Source: Gemmatimonadaceae bacterium (GTDB taxonomy: Bacteria > Gemmatimonadota > Gemmatimonadetes > Gemmatimonadales > Gemmatimonadaceae). From it: a DNA stretch of 64,000 bases. Under the pieces are notes generated by a model. It saw only the letters and a program-made list of their open reading frames with translations, was not told the DNA's origin and searched no databases. Made by a program: the position numbers and the translations under genes. The stretch lies in NCBI GenBank assembly GCA_016742275.1, contig JACVCD010000018.1, positions 41,639-105,638 on the forward strand, given 5' to 3'. Shown here piece by piece: positions 45,030 to 53,872 of the stretch (positions within the stretch are counted from its first letter, which is position 1; every line of letters starts with the position of its first letter).

Positions 45030-45722
45030 CTAGATGTCGATTATCCGGATGGCCTGGCGTGGGGGATGGTGTCCCTCACGGTCTTTATTGGCAACTTGGG
45101 GACCCGCGATCTTTCGAGCGCCAATCTCAGAAAGCTCACGACCTGCGGAGTCGTAGTACTTCCGATGCAGGTGCGCCGGCTCTATGGCGTTGTTGTACCC
45201 GGTTGGATTTACGTGTCGGCCATTGTCACCGTGATGGGTGGTTCCGTTGTAGCCTTGCACGACCACGTTGGAGAAGCCGAGCGCTCGCGCGAGAACACAG
45301 GCCGTGGACATACCGTTGCTGGTATTCACCGCGGTCAAGCAGGCGTAGAACTTGATCAGGATCTTGCGGTTCTGCAGGCCGTCAGCCTTGAGGCGTCTGG
45401 CAATGGTGTTGGGTGAGACAGAAAACCTGCGCTGACTTGTGGTAATCCTGTTCTTCGCGATGTATCCGGCCGGCTCATTCGCTGCGTCGCTGATTGGAGC
45501 CCCAACACCATGCCCATCGACAGTGAGGACATCGCCATCTCGGACCTCTTCGAGTGGTCGCAGCCGAGCGCAGCACTTCCCTTGCGTACCTGAATAGAAG
45601 AGTACACGGTCGCCATTTCCGTAATCCGGGTCGTTATTGAAATCCTGGATGCGCGTGCGCGCCGCGACTTCCAGAATGGCTTCCGCCTCACTGCGATAGA
45701 GGGGGTGGTAGTACCACTTCAT
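45030..45722 (-). CDS. Possible clan-CD (C80/caspase-like) cysteine peptidase or effector
   Basis: A 230-residue protein without close family known to me. Two blocks recall clan CD cysteine peptidases: hydrophobic residues then HG in GDVLTVDGHGVGAP (His71), and hydrophobic residues then AC in KILIKFYACLTAVN (Cys128), followed by ACVLARALGFSNVVVQGYNG as in the substrate-pocket region of C80-type toxin processing domains. No signal peptide or membrane helix is seen. It converges on the DUF1203 gene. The role could be a toxin, a processing enzyme or an immune effector; the assignment rests only on these motifs. Confidence 0.5.
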   Translation of the reverse strand: MKWYYHPLYRSEAEAILEVAARTRIQDFNNDPDYGNGDRVLFYSGTQGKCCARLRPLEEVRDGDVLTVDGHGVGAPISDAANEPAGYIAKNRITTSQRRFSVSPNTIARRLKADGLQNRKILIKFYACLTAVNTSNGMSTACVLARALGFSNVVVQGYNGTTHHGDNGRHVNPTGYNNAIEPAHLHRKYYDSAGRELSEIGARKIAGPQVANKDREGHHPPRQAIRIIDI

Positions 45723-45797
45723 GGAGATCGGTCTCCTGAACGAAGGTTGGTCGAACTACGCAATTATGCGGTGCGCTGCGCGATATCGTCAGGCTAC

Positions 45798-45990
45798 TGA
45801 CCTCCTCCCAGAAAACGCCGGCAGTGTAAAGTGGAGGGACGTAAGTTCTCGGGATCATCCACATACTGCGAAAGGAGCCTAAATGAAGAAATCGAAGTTC
45901 AGTGAGGAGCAGGTCGCCTACGCACTGCTTATGGCCGAGGCTGGTACGCCGGTGTCCGATGTCCATCGCCGGATCGGGTGAGCGAAGCGA
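45798..45990 (+). mobile_element. Truncated IS3-family relic (left end plus start of OrfA), copy 1
   Basis: Begins with TGACCTCCTCCC, the same terminal sequence as the inverted copy near 54.9 kb, and the two are alike over about 190 bp through the start of a transposase gene. The OrfA start reads MKKSKFSEEQVAYALLMAEA and stops after 32 codons because of a frameshift; the continuation VSEAT is found in the next frame. The element is cut just after that point, so only the left end remains. Confidence 0.85.
45883..45981 (+). pseudogene. Broken IS3 transposase OrfA fragment
   Basis: Thirty-two codons of an OrfA of the type MKKSKFSEEQ...GTPVSDVHRRIG, then TGA. The normal continuation (V-S-E-A-T, as in GVSEATFY) lies one base out of frame. 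The same frameshift occurs in the copy near 54.8 kb. Confidence 0.8.
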
Positions 45991-46223
45991 CTGAACTTTT
46001 CTCTTTCAATGTGTTGCACAAGACTTCAAGGACTGCATGACTCCATCTCAAGCATGAAGTGGCGATCGAATCCGATTCATCTTGAACCCGAGACTAAACA
46101 TGAAAGTCGATGACACTGCTCGAAGAGTCACGCGCGCAATTTGTACACCAGCAGTTTTCGCGAGCTGAGTGCTTTATGACGCTGGCGGAGCGGGCGACCG
46201 ATTGAACAAGTCGCCGCATTGAC

Positions 46224-46523
46224 TCAGCGACTGTTGTCTTTTCGCCCGTGATTGCGCATGCCAAAGTAGAGCAGCGCGTTTGACGCCAAGAGGAAGACTA
46301 CGGAAGCAAGATAGAGGACCATACCTCCTAGTCGCTCCGTGCCGTATAGCATCATCAACAAAAGGAGCAACACTGCGAGCGAGCCGCTGATTGCACCGGC
46401 AATCGCCGGCGGCTTCATGCGGTTGGCCAAGCGGATGTAGATGTAAATCACCACGTTGCCGCAAAGGCTTACAGCCACGAGCGCCAGTGCGATCCAGAGC
46501 ATGACATTTCCAGAATTGAGCAT
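46224..46523 (-). CDS. Three-TM small membrane protein
   Basis: A 99-residue membrane protein with three helices (VMLWIALALVAVSLCGNVVIYIY, AIAGAISGSLAVLLLLLMMLY and MVLYLASVVFLLASNALLYFG). No family recognised. I chose the internal methionine MLNSGN because the upstream extension is hydrophilic and non-conserved in look. It lies alone between the IS relic and the patatin-like gene. Confidence 0.55.
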   Translation of the reverse strand: MLNSGNVMLWIALALVAVSLCGNVVIYIYIRLANRMKPPAIAGAISGSLAVLLLLLMMLYGTERLGGMVLYLASVVFLLASNALLYFGMRNHGRKDNSR

Positions 46524-46830
46524 CCCATAGGTTATTGCATGACGAACGTGAAGGCTAGAATCTCGCGTCAAGCATTGCGGTCACGCCTGGACCCGTACCG
46601 CTCACCCACACGGTGACTGCCACTGATCGTGTTCAGCGCTCCCGAGCGAAGCGAAGTCAGGACCACTACACCCTAGGTTGCACCTCAACGTGCGCGGACT
46701 CGCGCTTTCATCTCTGGATGTGCAGATTCGTGATTGAGGATTCTCGTGAACATGTTTAAGGCATTTCGATCACCAATCGGTCCGACTGTGTCTGTGTTTC
46801 GTTCGAATTTCAATCAGGAGGAATTTCAAA
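46524..46830. other. Promoter region of the patatin-like gene
   Basis: This 307-bp spacer contains no likely gene. It ends with a strong ribosome-binding site (AGGAGG, nine bases before the GTG) for the patatin-like gene. AT-rich sequence near 46725-46800 could hold the promoter. Confidence 0.5.
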
Positions 46831-49680
46831 GTGCTCAGCGCTCGACTGCTCGTTGTCGCGGTCGCCCTCACGGCGATGCCTTGCCCTGCGCAGACAGTTC
46901 CGACTGTCGTAGGCGCCCCGCCACAGGACCTTCGTGACACTGTTCGCATTGCTCTCGCGGTAAGCGGTGGCATCAGCAAAGGCTCTTACCAAGCCGGCGT
47001 CATGTATGGACTCCTGCAAGCCATACGCGGGTGGGAAGATTCGACCAACACCCACAATCAAACACTCGTCGCGGTTACTGGCGCATCGGCAGGAAACATC
47101 AATGCGCTCCTTACTGTGCTCGACTACTGCCAACTTGAGGCGCCGAGAGCCGACAGATCCGCTCTGGCCGAGGCTTGGCTGCCAGTCGGCTATCAAAACT
47201 TGCTTATCGAGAGAACTATCGGCGACGGGACGCGAAGTAAGCAGGGCAAACTGAACGCATTACTCCGCTCCGACTACCTCGCGAAGGTTATCGGACCTCA
47301 GATGTTGGATCGCATGCCAGTTCAAGGAGCGTTCAGGCCGGGGTGCAGAGTACCGATCGGCATCACCGTGACTAGGTCAGTTCCGGGGACCTACGATGTC
47401 GGGAACAATATGACGGTTCCAAACAGCCGCTTTGCTATCATTGCGACTGCTGAGACATCTCCCGACGGCAGCATCCGACTGCGTCGGACCGAGTTCGAGT
47501 TGCCAGGGATTGAGCGTGGACTAGGTGCCCTCATTGATCTTGAAACGGCGTGCGACGGAACGATCGACCCGAAAAGATTCTTGGATGGCGTTCTGGCCTC
47601 GGCAGCATTCCCTGTCGCCTTTCAATCAGTATCGCTGAATTACTCGACTCGTCGACTCGGTTCTGCGGCCCCTTGCAAAGGGGTGCTACCCGAGAATGGG
47701 CGATTTCTGGACGGTGGCGTTTTTGACAACAATCCACTCGATCTCTTGGGAGGACTCGTCGAGGCGAATCTGCCTACATCCGATGCAGGCGTCAATTCTG
47801 CACGAGAAAATGCCGCTCAAGCGAATCGTGATCTTGACCAAGCGCGGCGAGACGTTGCAGAGGATTCTGTCGCCCGCTCAGATATTCAGAGAAGGCATAG
47901 CGACGCGAGATCCGACATGCAAACTAGGGCCCGGACCTATCGCCTCATCCGCGATTCAACTGACTCCACGTCGTGCATCGACGTCAGTGATGAATGCGAC
48001 AAGTTGGTCCAAAAAGCCTGTCTGATAAACGACTCAACGGTAACGGCCCGAATCTGCGATACGCTTAAGGAGATTGCGGAACTAGGCGAGTCGTTTCGAC
48101 AGCGATCTCTTCAGCTGGAGGAATCTACACAGCGTCGCGACAAGGCTCGAGCGGATTCTGTCAGATCTGCCGAACGACTTGAGAGCGCTCGGTCCACCCT
48201 ACTATCCGCGAAGAGTCGCCAGAACGGTCTCGTCACATTTTACGTCGACCCTGACCGGCCCCGCGACCCCGCCAAAGATGGCTTGACGACAAGCGCCCCC
48301 GACGCGGCCGGATTTGGTGCACTCGCCGATTTTCGAGCACTGGTATCCGGCTTTCTCCCGAGTGCTCGATCATACGAGCTACAGATTGCCGCGAGAACGC
48401 GTCCAAGCTGGTTTCTCGAGAGCCTCAGGCAGTCATCTCGAAGCACTCGCATTGTAGGTACTTCACTTGCCTCTTTCGGGGCGTTCTTGCACCGTGCTTT
48501 CAGGGAGCACGATTACGCCGCCGGCATGTATGATGGAATGCGGCATGGGTTCGAAATCCTTCACTGCCGTCGAAGCTCAATACCGATCCCGGCCTGCGTA
48601 GCAAACAATGTGCAGCTAGTGGCAGGCGATACCCGCCGAGTTCCTGCGCACTATAAGGCGATTATTGACTCCCTACTGCGAAGAGAACGAGCATCTATTG
48701 TAACGAGTTCTGCGATAGCTGGTGCCCAATCGCCGACGGCAGAAGCAATCAAGAATGACTCTCAACCAAAGCCTCCGGCGAGAGACGCTAGAGCGCTGCT
48801 GCTTTCGCGAATCCTCAATACGCTGGCGACTGCGCCGACGGGCCCGATTGAGGGAACTCGATGCAACAATATGATGCTCCTTGATCGTGCCCTGTGTGCG
48901 TCGACGCTCGATTCACTGCTAGTGCTTGTGCGAGGTGACCGGATCTTTGGCGACTCATCATGGTTTGACGAAGGAGTGAAGCCTCGCCTTCAGCTGTACC
49001 AGATTTTGGATGCCCTGGTAACGCAGGCACGGTTTTTAGAGGAGGCCAACGATGGATCGAAGCGATCCTCCAAACTTCCTAAGGCCACGACACTTAGCGC
49101 GGAACTAGCGCTCCATTCACAAAGCTCCATTCTTGAAGACGATCCCAAGGTATGGGGCATAAGTGTGGGATCACTTCCTTGCCGATCGCCGTTCTGTCAA
49201 TTACTGCTCATTCCCCAAGGACAGGCTCTCATTGGCACGGGAGGAACGGTGGAGTGGCGGCGAGAACTGCACATTCGAAAAGCTAGAATGATAGGAATTC
49301 TCGGCGCGCTATCTGTACCAGACGACTCGGTCCGAAAGCGATCATTGGGCGTCGAATATGGAATTGGCCTGCGGTTTCTACGTCCCACTGTTTTGGGACC
49401 GTCAGTACTGGACGTGTTCTTCTTGGAAACTTCGCAACCGATGGGATACTGCTCGAATCAGCGTGTTAGATCGAGCGCCGTCGGGGTGGGGACAAACGTT
49501 CTCGCGCGATTAGTGCGAATGGAGGTTCGACTTTCGCCACGTGGGTGGAGCAGCTCTTGTGACGCCGCAGGCTCGTTCAAGGACTGGGCGCTCGTGAACG
49601 GGGGGAGACGCGTGAACCTGACCATAGGCATTTCTGATATCGCCGGCTTCACGAACGCCGCACTGAAGTTGCTGTTCTAA
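46831..49680 (+). CDS. Secreted patatin-like phospholipase with coiled-coil insertion
   Basis: A 949-residue protein starting at GTG, with a Sec signal (LSARLLVVAVALTAMPCPAQ). The patatin domain has the oxyanion motif VSGGISKGSYQAG, the nucleophile GASAGN (Ser86) and the acid in FLDGGVFDNN (Asp294). Between them the domain is enlarged, and a long charged insertion around 325-460 (RENAAQANRDLDQARRDVAEDSV and similar) looks like a coiled coil. The last 480 residues have no recognised domain. It acts outside the cytoplasm, and hydrolysis of phospholipids or other acyl esters is expected. Codon use is more AT-rich than in flanking regions; the next gene is a small exported protein. Confidence 0.8.
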   Translation: MLSARLLVVAVALTAMPCPAQTVPTVVGAPPQDLRDTVRIALAVSGGISKGSYQAGVMYGLLQAIRGWEDSTNTHNQTLVAVTGASAGNINALLTVLDYCQLEAPRADRSALAEAWLPVGYQNLLIERTIGDGTRSKQGKLNALLRSDYLAKVIGPQMLDRMPVQGAFRPGCRVPIGITVTRSVPGTYDVGNNMTVPNSRFAIIATAETSPDGSIRLRRTEFELPGIERGLGALIDLETACDGTIDPKRFLDGVLASAAFPVAFQSVSLNYSTRRLGSAAPCKGVLPENGRFLDGGVFDNNPLDLLGGLVEANLPTSDAGVNSARENAAQANRDLDQARRDVAEDSVARSDIQRRHSDARSDMQTRARTYRLIRDSTDSTSCIDVSDECDKLVQKACLINDSTVTARICDTLKEIAELGESFRQRSLQLEESTQRRDKARADSVRSAERLESARSTLLSAKSRQNGLVTFYVDPDRPRDPAKDGLTTSAPDAAGFGALADFRALVSGFLPSARSYELQIAARTRPSWFLESLRQSSRSTRIVGTSLASFGAFLHRAFREHDYAAGMYDGMRHGFEILHCRRSSIPIPACVANNVQLVAGDTRRVPAHYKAIIDSLLRRERASIVTSSAIAGAQSPTAEAIKNDSQPKPPARDARALLLSRILNTLATAPTGPIEGTRCNNMMLLDRALCASTLDSLLVLVRGDRIFGDSSWFDEGVKPRLQLYQILDALVTQARFLEEANDGSKRSSKLPKATTLSAELALHSQSSILEDDPKVWGISVGSLPCRSPFCQLLLIPQGQALIGTGGTVEWRRELHIRKARMIGILGALSVPDDSVRKRSLGVEYGIGLRFLRPTVLGPSVLDVFFLETSQPMGYCSNQRVRSSAVGVGTNVLARLVRMEVRLSPRGWSSSCDAAGSFKDWALVNGGRRVNLTIGISDIAGFTNAALKLLF

Positions 49681-49859
49681 GCGCAACGGAGTCTTTCTAG
49701 TCAGCGATGCCCGAAAGATCAAATCCCGCGAAATTCCGATGTCGTGATATCGGTTGCTTCCGAACGAACTATCGGCCAATAGTCCCAAACCATTGAGGCA
49801 TTAACTGTAACAATGATCGGGTCAGCATTTGTCGATCTCCTTCCCGCTCCGCCACAACT

Positions 49860-50546
49860 GTGAGAGTACCAGTGTTCACGATCAAACGAATTCTAGCTCT
49901 TCATTGCCTACCTTGTGCCATGCTTCTGATCGTCGCGAACGCTGGCGGAGCTCAATCGACAGGTTCAATCAAGTCTCCCATTGCACTTCCAACAACGACG
50001 CTACCAAGGCCATCTGTTCCATCTGAGTATATCAGCCAGGTACTAAGCACCTCGCCGCTTTCGGATCTTTACTCATCGCTTGGCGTTACTGCAAAACCCG
50101 AAGCTACCGTCGGTTCGGCCATAGAACTATCACGGGCGATAGGCACGTACATTCCGAACATGCAAAATCCGGGGCAGGCACCCTTGTCGATCACCGATTC
50201 TGTAGTATGGACCCGTGTTCGTACTGCGTACGCATCATTGGACTCTTCATCAGCCCGCCGACTAGCGGATGCACTCATCGCTGTTCAGCGTCGAGTCAAC
50301 GAGTTTCTCCAAGTCGCTGCCGCTGATTCATCACTTGCTCCGTACATTGCGCCTATGATGGAAACTCTCCTATATGAAACCATAGTCGTTGAAGCTGCAG
50401 TTCGCTTCGGCAAGCGAGAAGATTTCTTGGAGCTTCTGGAGGACTTGGAAGATCAAGTTCAAAGCACGGTATCACAGCGCCAGCGGAAGGCTATTGCGCT
50501 CAAACGATTCATGGAGGAGATGGCACTGCGGCGTCGCAATAGATAA
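49860..50546 (+). CDS. Hypothetical exported protein next to the patatin-like gene
   Basis: A 228-residue exported protein (signal RVPVFTIKRILALHCLPCAMLLIVANAGGAQ). The mature part is mostly helical (VRTAYASLDSSSARRLADALIAVQRRVNEFLQVAAADSS and LLEDLEDQVQSTVSQRQRKAIALKRFMEEMALRRRNR). No domain is recognised. It follows the patatin-like gene by 179 bp on the same strand and may be its periplasmic partner or inhibitor; that is only an inference from position and shared composition. Confidence 0.62.
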   Translation: MRVPVFTIKRILALHCLPCAMLLIVANAGGAQSTGSIKSPIALPTTTLPRPSVPSEYISQVLSTSPLSDLYSSLGVTAKPEATVGSAIELSRAIGTYIPNMQNPGQAPLSITDSVVWTRVRTAYASLDSSSARRLADALIAVQRRVNEFLQVAAADSSLAPYIAPMMETLLYETIVVEAAVRFGKREDFLELLEDLEDQVQSTVSQRQRKAIALKRFMEEMALRRRNR

Positions 50547-50875
50547 ACCGAAGCGTAAAAAATCTAAGTTTTCCCGCTCTGGCCTCATGAGCATCGCTGC
50601 TATCTCCGCATCATACAAATCTAGCAGCTTTAATTCACTGGTACTTAGAAATTGTACAGAGCCCAAAGTGATAGCCCTATTGTGAGGATCGAAGCTAGCA
50701 CACTTTAGCGCGAGCGACCTCTGCGCTGAACTCAGCCTCTACGAGAGCGCGGAGGTCGTTCGATTCAAATTTCAACAAAGCGCCAGGATCTTCTGATCAT
50801 CTGGTTCAGTAGAGCTGCCAGCAAGGGTGCAACTGTTGGCCAATACGAGGAGGAACGACGGCTTGGTGGATAGAT
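50547..50875. other. Spacer with terminator-like hairpin
   Basis: About 330 bp with no likely gene. A strong hairpin occurs at 50715-50758. The right part, to 50875, may be the original sequence that followed the SIR2-TPR gene before IS insertion, since that gene's 3' end is missing; this is not proven. Confidence 0.5.
50715..50758 (+). terminator. Hairpin after the patatin/partner genes
   Basis: A 12-bp stem (CGACCTCTGCGC with GCGCGGAGGTCG, one T-G pair) around a loop of 20 bases, followed by TTCGATTC. It lies 170 bp downstream of the last gene of the patatin unit and probably ends its transcript. Confidence 0.55.
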
Positions 50876-50940
50876 CCGTAAGCTTCCCCCGGAGCCAGAC
50901 AGTGTGTGCTAGACTTTGACGGTGCGTTTCAGGAGGCAAC

Positions 50941-51207
50941 ATGCGCCGGTCGAAGTTCACCGAGAGTCAGATTGTCGAGATCCTGCAGGCGGTGGAGAGC
51001 GGCTTACCCGTGGCCGAGGTGCTGCGGCAACACGGGATCAGTCGTGCCACGTTCTTCACCTGGAAGCGGAAGTACGGCGGGTCGACCGTCGCGGAGTTGA
51101 AGCGGCTGCGTGAGCTGGAGGCCGAGAACGCGCAGCTCAAGCGGATGTATGCGGAACTCGCGCTCGAGAACACGGCGATCAAGGATGTGCTCTCGCGCAA
51201 ACTGTAG
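50941..51207 (+). CDS. IS3-family transposase OrfA
   Basis: An 88-residue OrfA with the helix-turn-helix FTESQIVEILQAVESGLPVAEVLRQHGISRATFFTWKRKYGG and a heptad-type helix LKRLRELEAENAQLKRMYAELALENTAIKDVL. An AGGAGG motif lies just before the ATG. Confidence 0.95.
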   Translation: MRRSKFTESQIVEILQAVESGLPVAEVLRQHGISRATFFTWKRKYGGSTVAELKRLRELEAENAQLKRMYAELALENTAIKDVLSRKL

Positions 51208-51266
51208 GGTCGCCCGCGCGGCGGCAGGTCGCGACGACGCTGGTCGCGCAGCATGGCCTCTCGGTC

Positions 51267-52061
51267 GTGCGCGCGTGCCGCATCGCCGGCCTCGCGCGGG
51301 CGGCCTATTACACGCCGCTGTCGGACCGTGTGGAGCGCGATGCCGAGGTGATCACGGCCTTGACCACCCTGGCCGCGGCACGCCCGCGCTGGGGCTTCTG
51401 GAAGTGCTTTGATCGGCTGCGGCTCGATGGGCATCGGTGGAACTGGAAGCGCGTGCATCGCGTGTACTGCGCGTTGCGGCTCAACCTGCCGCGTCGCACA
51501 AAGCGTCGGCTCCCGCAGCGGGTGCTGCAGCCGCTCGACGCGCCGCCGGAGCTCAATCACACGTGGGCGCTCGACTTCATGCACGACATGCTCTACGACG
51601 GCCGGCGTTTCCGCACGCTGAACGTGCTCGACGAAGGCAATCGCGAGGCGCTGGCGATCGAAGTCAGCACGTCGCTCCCCGGTACGCGTGTCGTCAGCGT
51701 GCTCGATCAACTGCTCGCGATCCATGGCGCCCCGCGCACGATCCGCTGTGACAACGGCCCCGAGCTCATCTCGCACGCCCTCACGACGTGGTGCGAACGG
51801 CACGGCGTCACCCTCCAGCACATCCAACCCGGCAAGCCCAATCAGAACGCGTACATCGAACGCTTCAATCGCACGTATCGCCGTGAAGTGCTGGACGCGT
51901 ATGTCTTCGCCTCACTCGCACAGGTGCGGGCGGAGACCGAAACCTGGCTCACCAGCTACAACACGGAGCGCCCCCATGACAGCCTCGGCGGGGTCCCTCC
52001 GCTCACCTTTCTGCCGAGGCCCACAACGCCGTCCGAGTCCAGTTTTCAACTGTCTGCTTGA
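51267..52061 (+). CDS. IS3-family transposase OrfB (DDE)
   Basis: A transposase of about 265 residues from the GTG; the reading frame is open for roughly 60 more bases upstream, so OrfB is likely made from the OrfA message by -1 frameshift or an earlier start. The DDE residues are in HTWALDFMHDML, IRCDNGPE and QNAYIERFNRTYRREVLD. The ALDFMHD wording fits the IS407/IS511-like subgroups. The frame is intact. Confidence 0.92.
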   Translation: MRACRIAGLARAAYYTPLSDRVERDAEVITALTTLAAARPRWGFWKCFDRLRLDGHRWNWKRVHRVYCALRLNLPRRTKRRLPQRVLQPLDAPPELNHTWALDFMHDMLYDGRRFRTLNVLDEGNREALAIEVSTSLPGTRVVSVLDQLLAIHGAPRTIRCDNGPELISHALTTWCERHGVTLQHIQPGKPNQNAYIERFNRTYRREVLDAYVFASLAQVRAETETWLTSYNTERPHDSLGGVPPLTFLPRPTTPSESSFQLSA

Positions 52062-52070
52062 CGGGGAAGC

Positions 52071-53615
52071 TTACGGGGCGAATTCGTTTCTTAGGTGAAT
52101 ACAGGCTTCGAGAACTTCTCGATTCCCAACAGAGGTAGCGACGTCCTCTGCTTCTTGAAGAAGAGCCATCGCTTCTTCGTAGCGCAATGATATCCCTCGC
52201 AGTTTCGCCTTCAGCATAAGCACCTCTGATTCCTCTGCCTTATAGCCATCTCTAAACAACTTCAACGCCAGATCATAGCTGGAATCCGCTTCGTTTAGTT
52301 TGGAGTCGAGCACGTAGAGTTCGCCTTGACTCTTCCGCAGATAGCCCTCGCACAGGCGTTCCTCGGGAAACGAATTCGCCGCTACGTATTCGAACCCTTC
52401 GCGAAGGGCTGCGTGCGCTTCAGGAAAGCGTCGGCGATGCCCTAGAAGATAGCCAATGTTGTTATAGCTGGTCACAATTCCAAAATGGAAAACAATCCGG
52501 GAGAAGATTTCAAGCGCAGCCTGAAATGCTTCCGAGGCACCGACATGATCGTTCAACTTAAAGAGGATCATACCGCGATTACTGAGTGCGGCTCCTTCGC
52601 CACGTGGATCAGTATTTCGACTTGCATCCAAAGTCAGTGAGTTGTACTTCAATGCCACCTCGTATTCCGCCGCCATGTAGAATAGATGACACAGGATCGA
52701 GAAACAGATGTGAGGATAGGCAAACGAGTCGATCCATAGTCGGACGTAGGCGATCCATTCACCAGTTTCTATTGGTTCCGTATCTTGGATCTGACCATCG
52801 CCAAAGATCTTCTCTCTAAGCAGAGTGGAATCAACACGAACGCAGTAACCTTTGAATTTTGAAAATGGATGAGATTCTGATAGCACACTAAGTGGCAAAA
52901 CCAATGCTTGGTCCAATTTGTCTACACTTGCGTCGTGTTGAGTCAACACGACCTCCGTCGTATCGTTTAGACTGGCGGCAATTGCTGGCGAAATATCGAG
53001 TACGTCGGAGCAACTGTAGCCCCAGACCCAGAGAAGGCGGGAATTTGCAATCACGCTTCTGACCAGTGACTGCCTTCTTGAGAAAGCGTCACCAGCTGTT
53101 ATTGATTGGATAGTACTACGAATTGTCGCGGGATCATCAGCAGTCCCATGAAGCTTCAAGAGAGGAAGTTCCGCCTCATTTTTCGAGTATGCCTGTGTAC
53201 TTTGATGCTCAAGAACGATTCGAAATGTCCTATTTGGTAAGTCTGCGAGCGCACGCTCTATCAAGACATCGAAGTTCGTCGTAGCAACGACTGCCAGTCG
53301 GTTTGTACTCGCAAGCTTTTTTATCAGATAGTGATTGCGGTTTGGCATACCAAGAAGAAACAGGCCAAACAGCGTGGTATTCTTGTCGTGTTCGATGAAC
53401 GCTTCCATGAAACTCTCGAATGGCATCTTCCAACCACCACTCGAATTTCTCAGAGCGGCAATGTCAAAATCATCTGCCCCCAGAGCCGCGAGGCAAGCGT
53501 CGAGGAGCGGAGTGACCATAGGTATTCCAGATTCGGCCGAGATCCCAGCACCGCAGAGTATTGCTATCTGCCCTTGGTCACCACTAAGAGATGCGATAAT
53601 CTCGTCGATTAGCAT
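52071..53615 (-). CDS. SIR2-domain protein with C-terminal TPR-type repeats (3' end replaced by IS)
   Basis: A 514-residue protein. Residues 1-250 are a SIR2 (NAD-binding) domain: GAGISAESGIP (22-32), ATTNFDVLIERAL with the catalytic Asn114, and LLKLHGTAD with His156. The C-terminal half is a TPR-like helical array (YKYNSLTLDASRNTDPRGEGAALSNRGMILFKLNDHVGASEAFQAALEIFSR; YDLALKLFRDGYKAEESEV). The final Pro and stop codon fall in the terminal repeat of the IS, so the natural 3' end is lost. Bacterial SIR2-fold NADases deplete NAD in anti-phage systems (Thoeris, DSR1/2 and others). I chose the ATG before LIDEII; a TTG upstream is possible. Whether the truncated protein works is unknown. Confidence 0.85.
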   Translation of the reverse strand: MLIDEIIASLSGDQGQIAILCGAGISAESGIPMVTPLLDACLAALGADDFDIAALRNSSGGWKMPFESFMEAFIEHDKNTTLFGLFLLGMPNRNHYLIKKLASTNRLAVVATTNFDVLIERALADLPNRTFRIVLEHQSTQAYSKNEAELPLLKLHGTADDPATIRSTIQSITAGDAFSRRQSLVRSVIANSRLLWVWGYSCSDVLDISPAIAASLNDTTEVVLTQHDASVDKLDQALVLPLSVLSESHPFSKFKGYCVRVDSTLLREKIFGDGQIQDTEPIETGEWIAYVRLWIDSFAYPHICFSILCHLFYMAAEYEVALKYNSLTLDASRNTDPRGEGAALSNRGMILFKLNDHVGASEAFQAALEIFSRIVFHFGIVTSYNNIGYLLGHRRRFPEAHAALREGFEYVAANSFPEERLCEGYLRKSQGELYVLDSKLNEADSSYDLALKLFRDGYKAEESEVLMLKAKLRGISLRYEEAMALLQEAEDVATSVGNREVLEACIHLRNEFAP

Positions 53616-53872
53616 TGAAGACGATGACTGTATTGGTTTGCCAAGACTGTATTGGTTTGCCAAGCAGACAACCGAGATTCTCTCCAACCTAGATGCTCAG
53701 CCGCGAAGTTCTACAACTATGCAGCCGGCAAGCGAAGCAAGCTAGCCGCCCTCTTTGATTCGCCCGACCAAAGAGGCGATCGCCATTCATCAACTCTAGC
53801 TCTTCGTTAATCATAGACCATCTTGCAGCGTGACCGGCAAACTGAAGCCAGGTTGAATTTTTACACAGTGTA
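53616..53872. other. SIR2-gene leader region with tandem duplication
   Basis: This 257-bp spacer between the SIR2-TPR start and the IS relic contains a 19-bp direct tandem duplication (gactgtattggtttgccaa) at 53626-53663, just upstream of the SIR2 start. It may hold the promoter. I see no gene in it. Confidence 0.5.

Larger units (their letters stand above)
45723..46223. other. Gene-poor spacer with IS relic
   Basis: About 500 bp between the peptidase-like gene and a small membrane protein. The middle holds a decayed IS3 fragment (annotated separately). The remaining roughly 240 bp show no plausible coding frame. Confidence 0.6.
50876..52076 (+). mobile_element. IS3-family insertion sequence (1.2 kb), second type
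   Basis: Inverted repeats CCGTAAGCTTCCCC...AGACAGT at the left and the same sequence, CCGTAAGCTTCCCCGTCAAGCAGACAGT, read inward from the right. Between them are orfA and a complete orfB. The flanking bases are not the same on the two sides, so no target duplication is seen, hinting at a later rearrangement. The right end is inside the 3' end of the SIR2-TPR gene. Confidence 0.9.

Noticed and set aside
50772..50960. Small minus-strand reading frame ending in the left flank of the second IS3
   Set aside because: The first part is antisense to the IS end and OrfA; the remainder might be the lost tail of the SIR2-TPR gene, but no evidence of homology or frame continuity could be shown.
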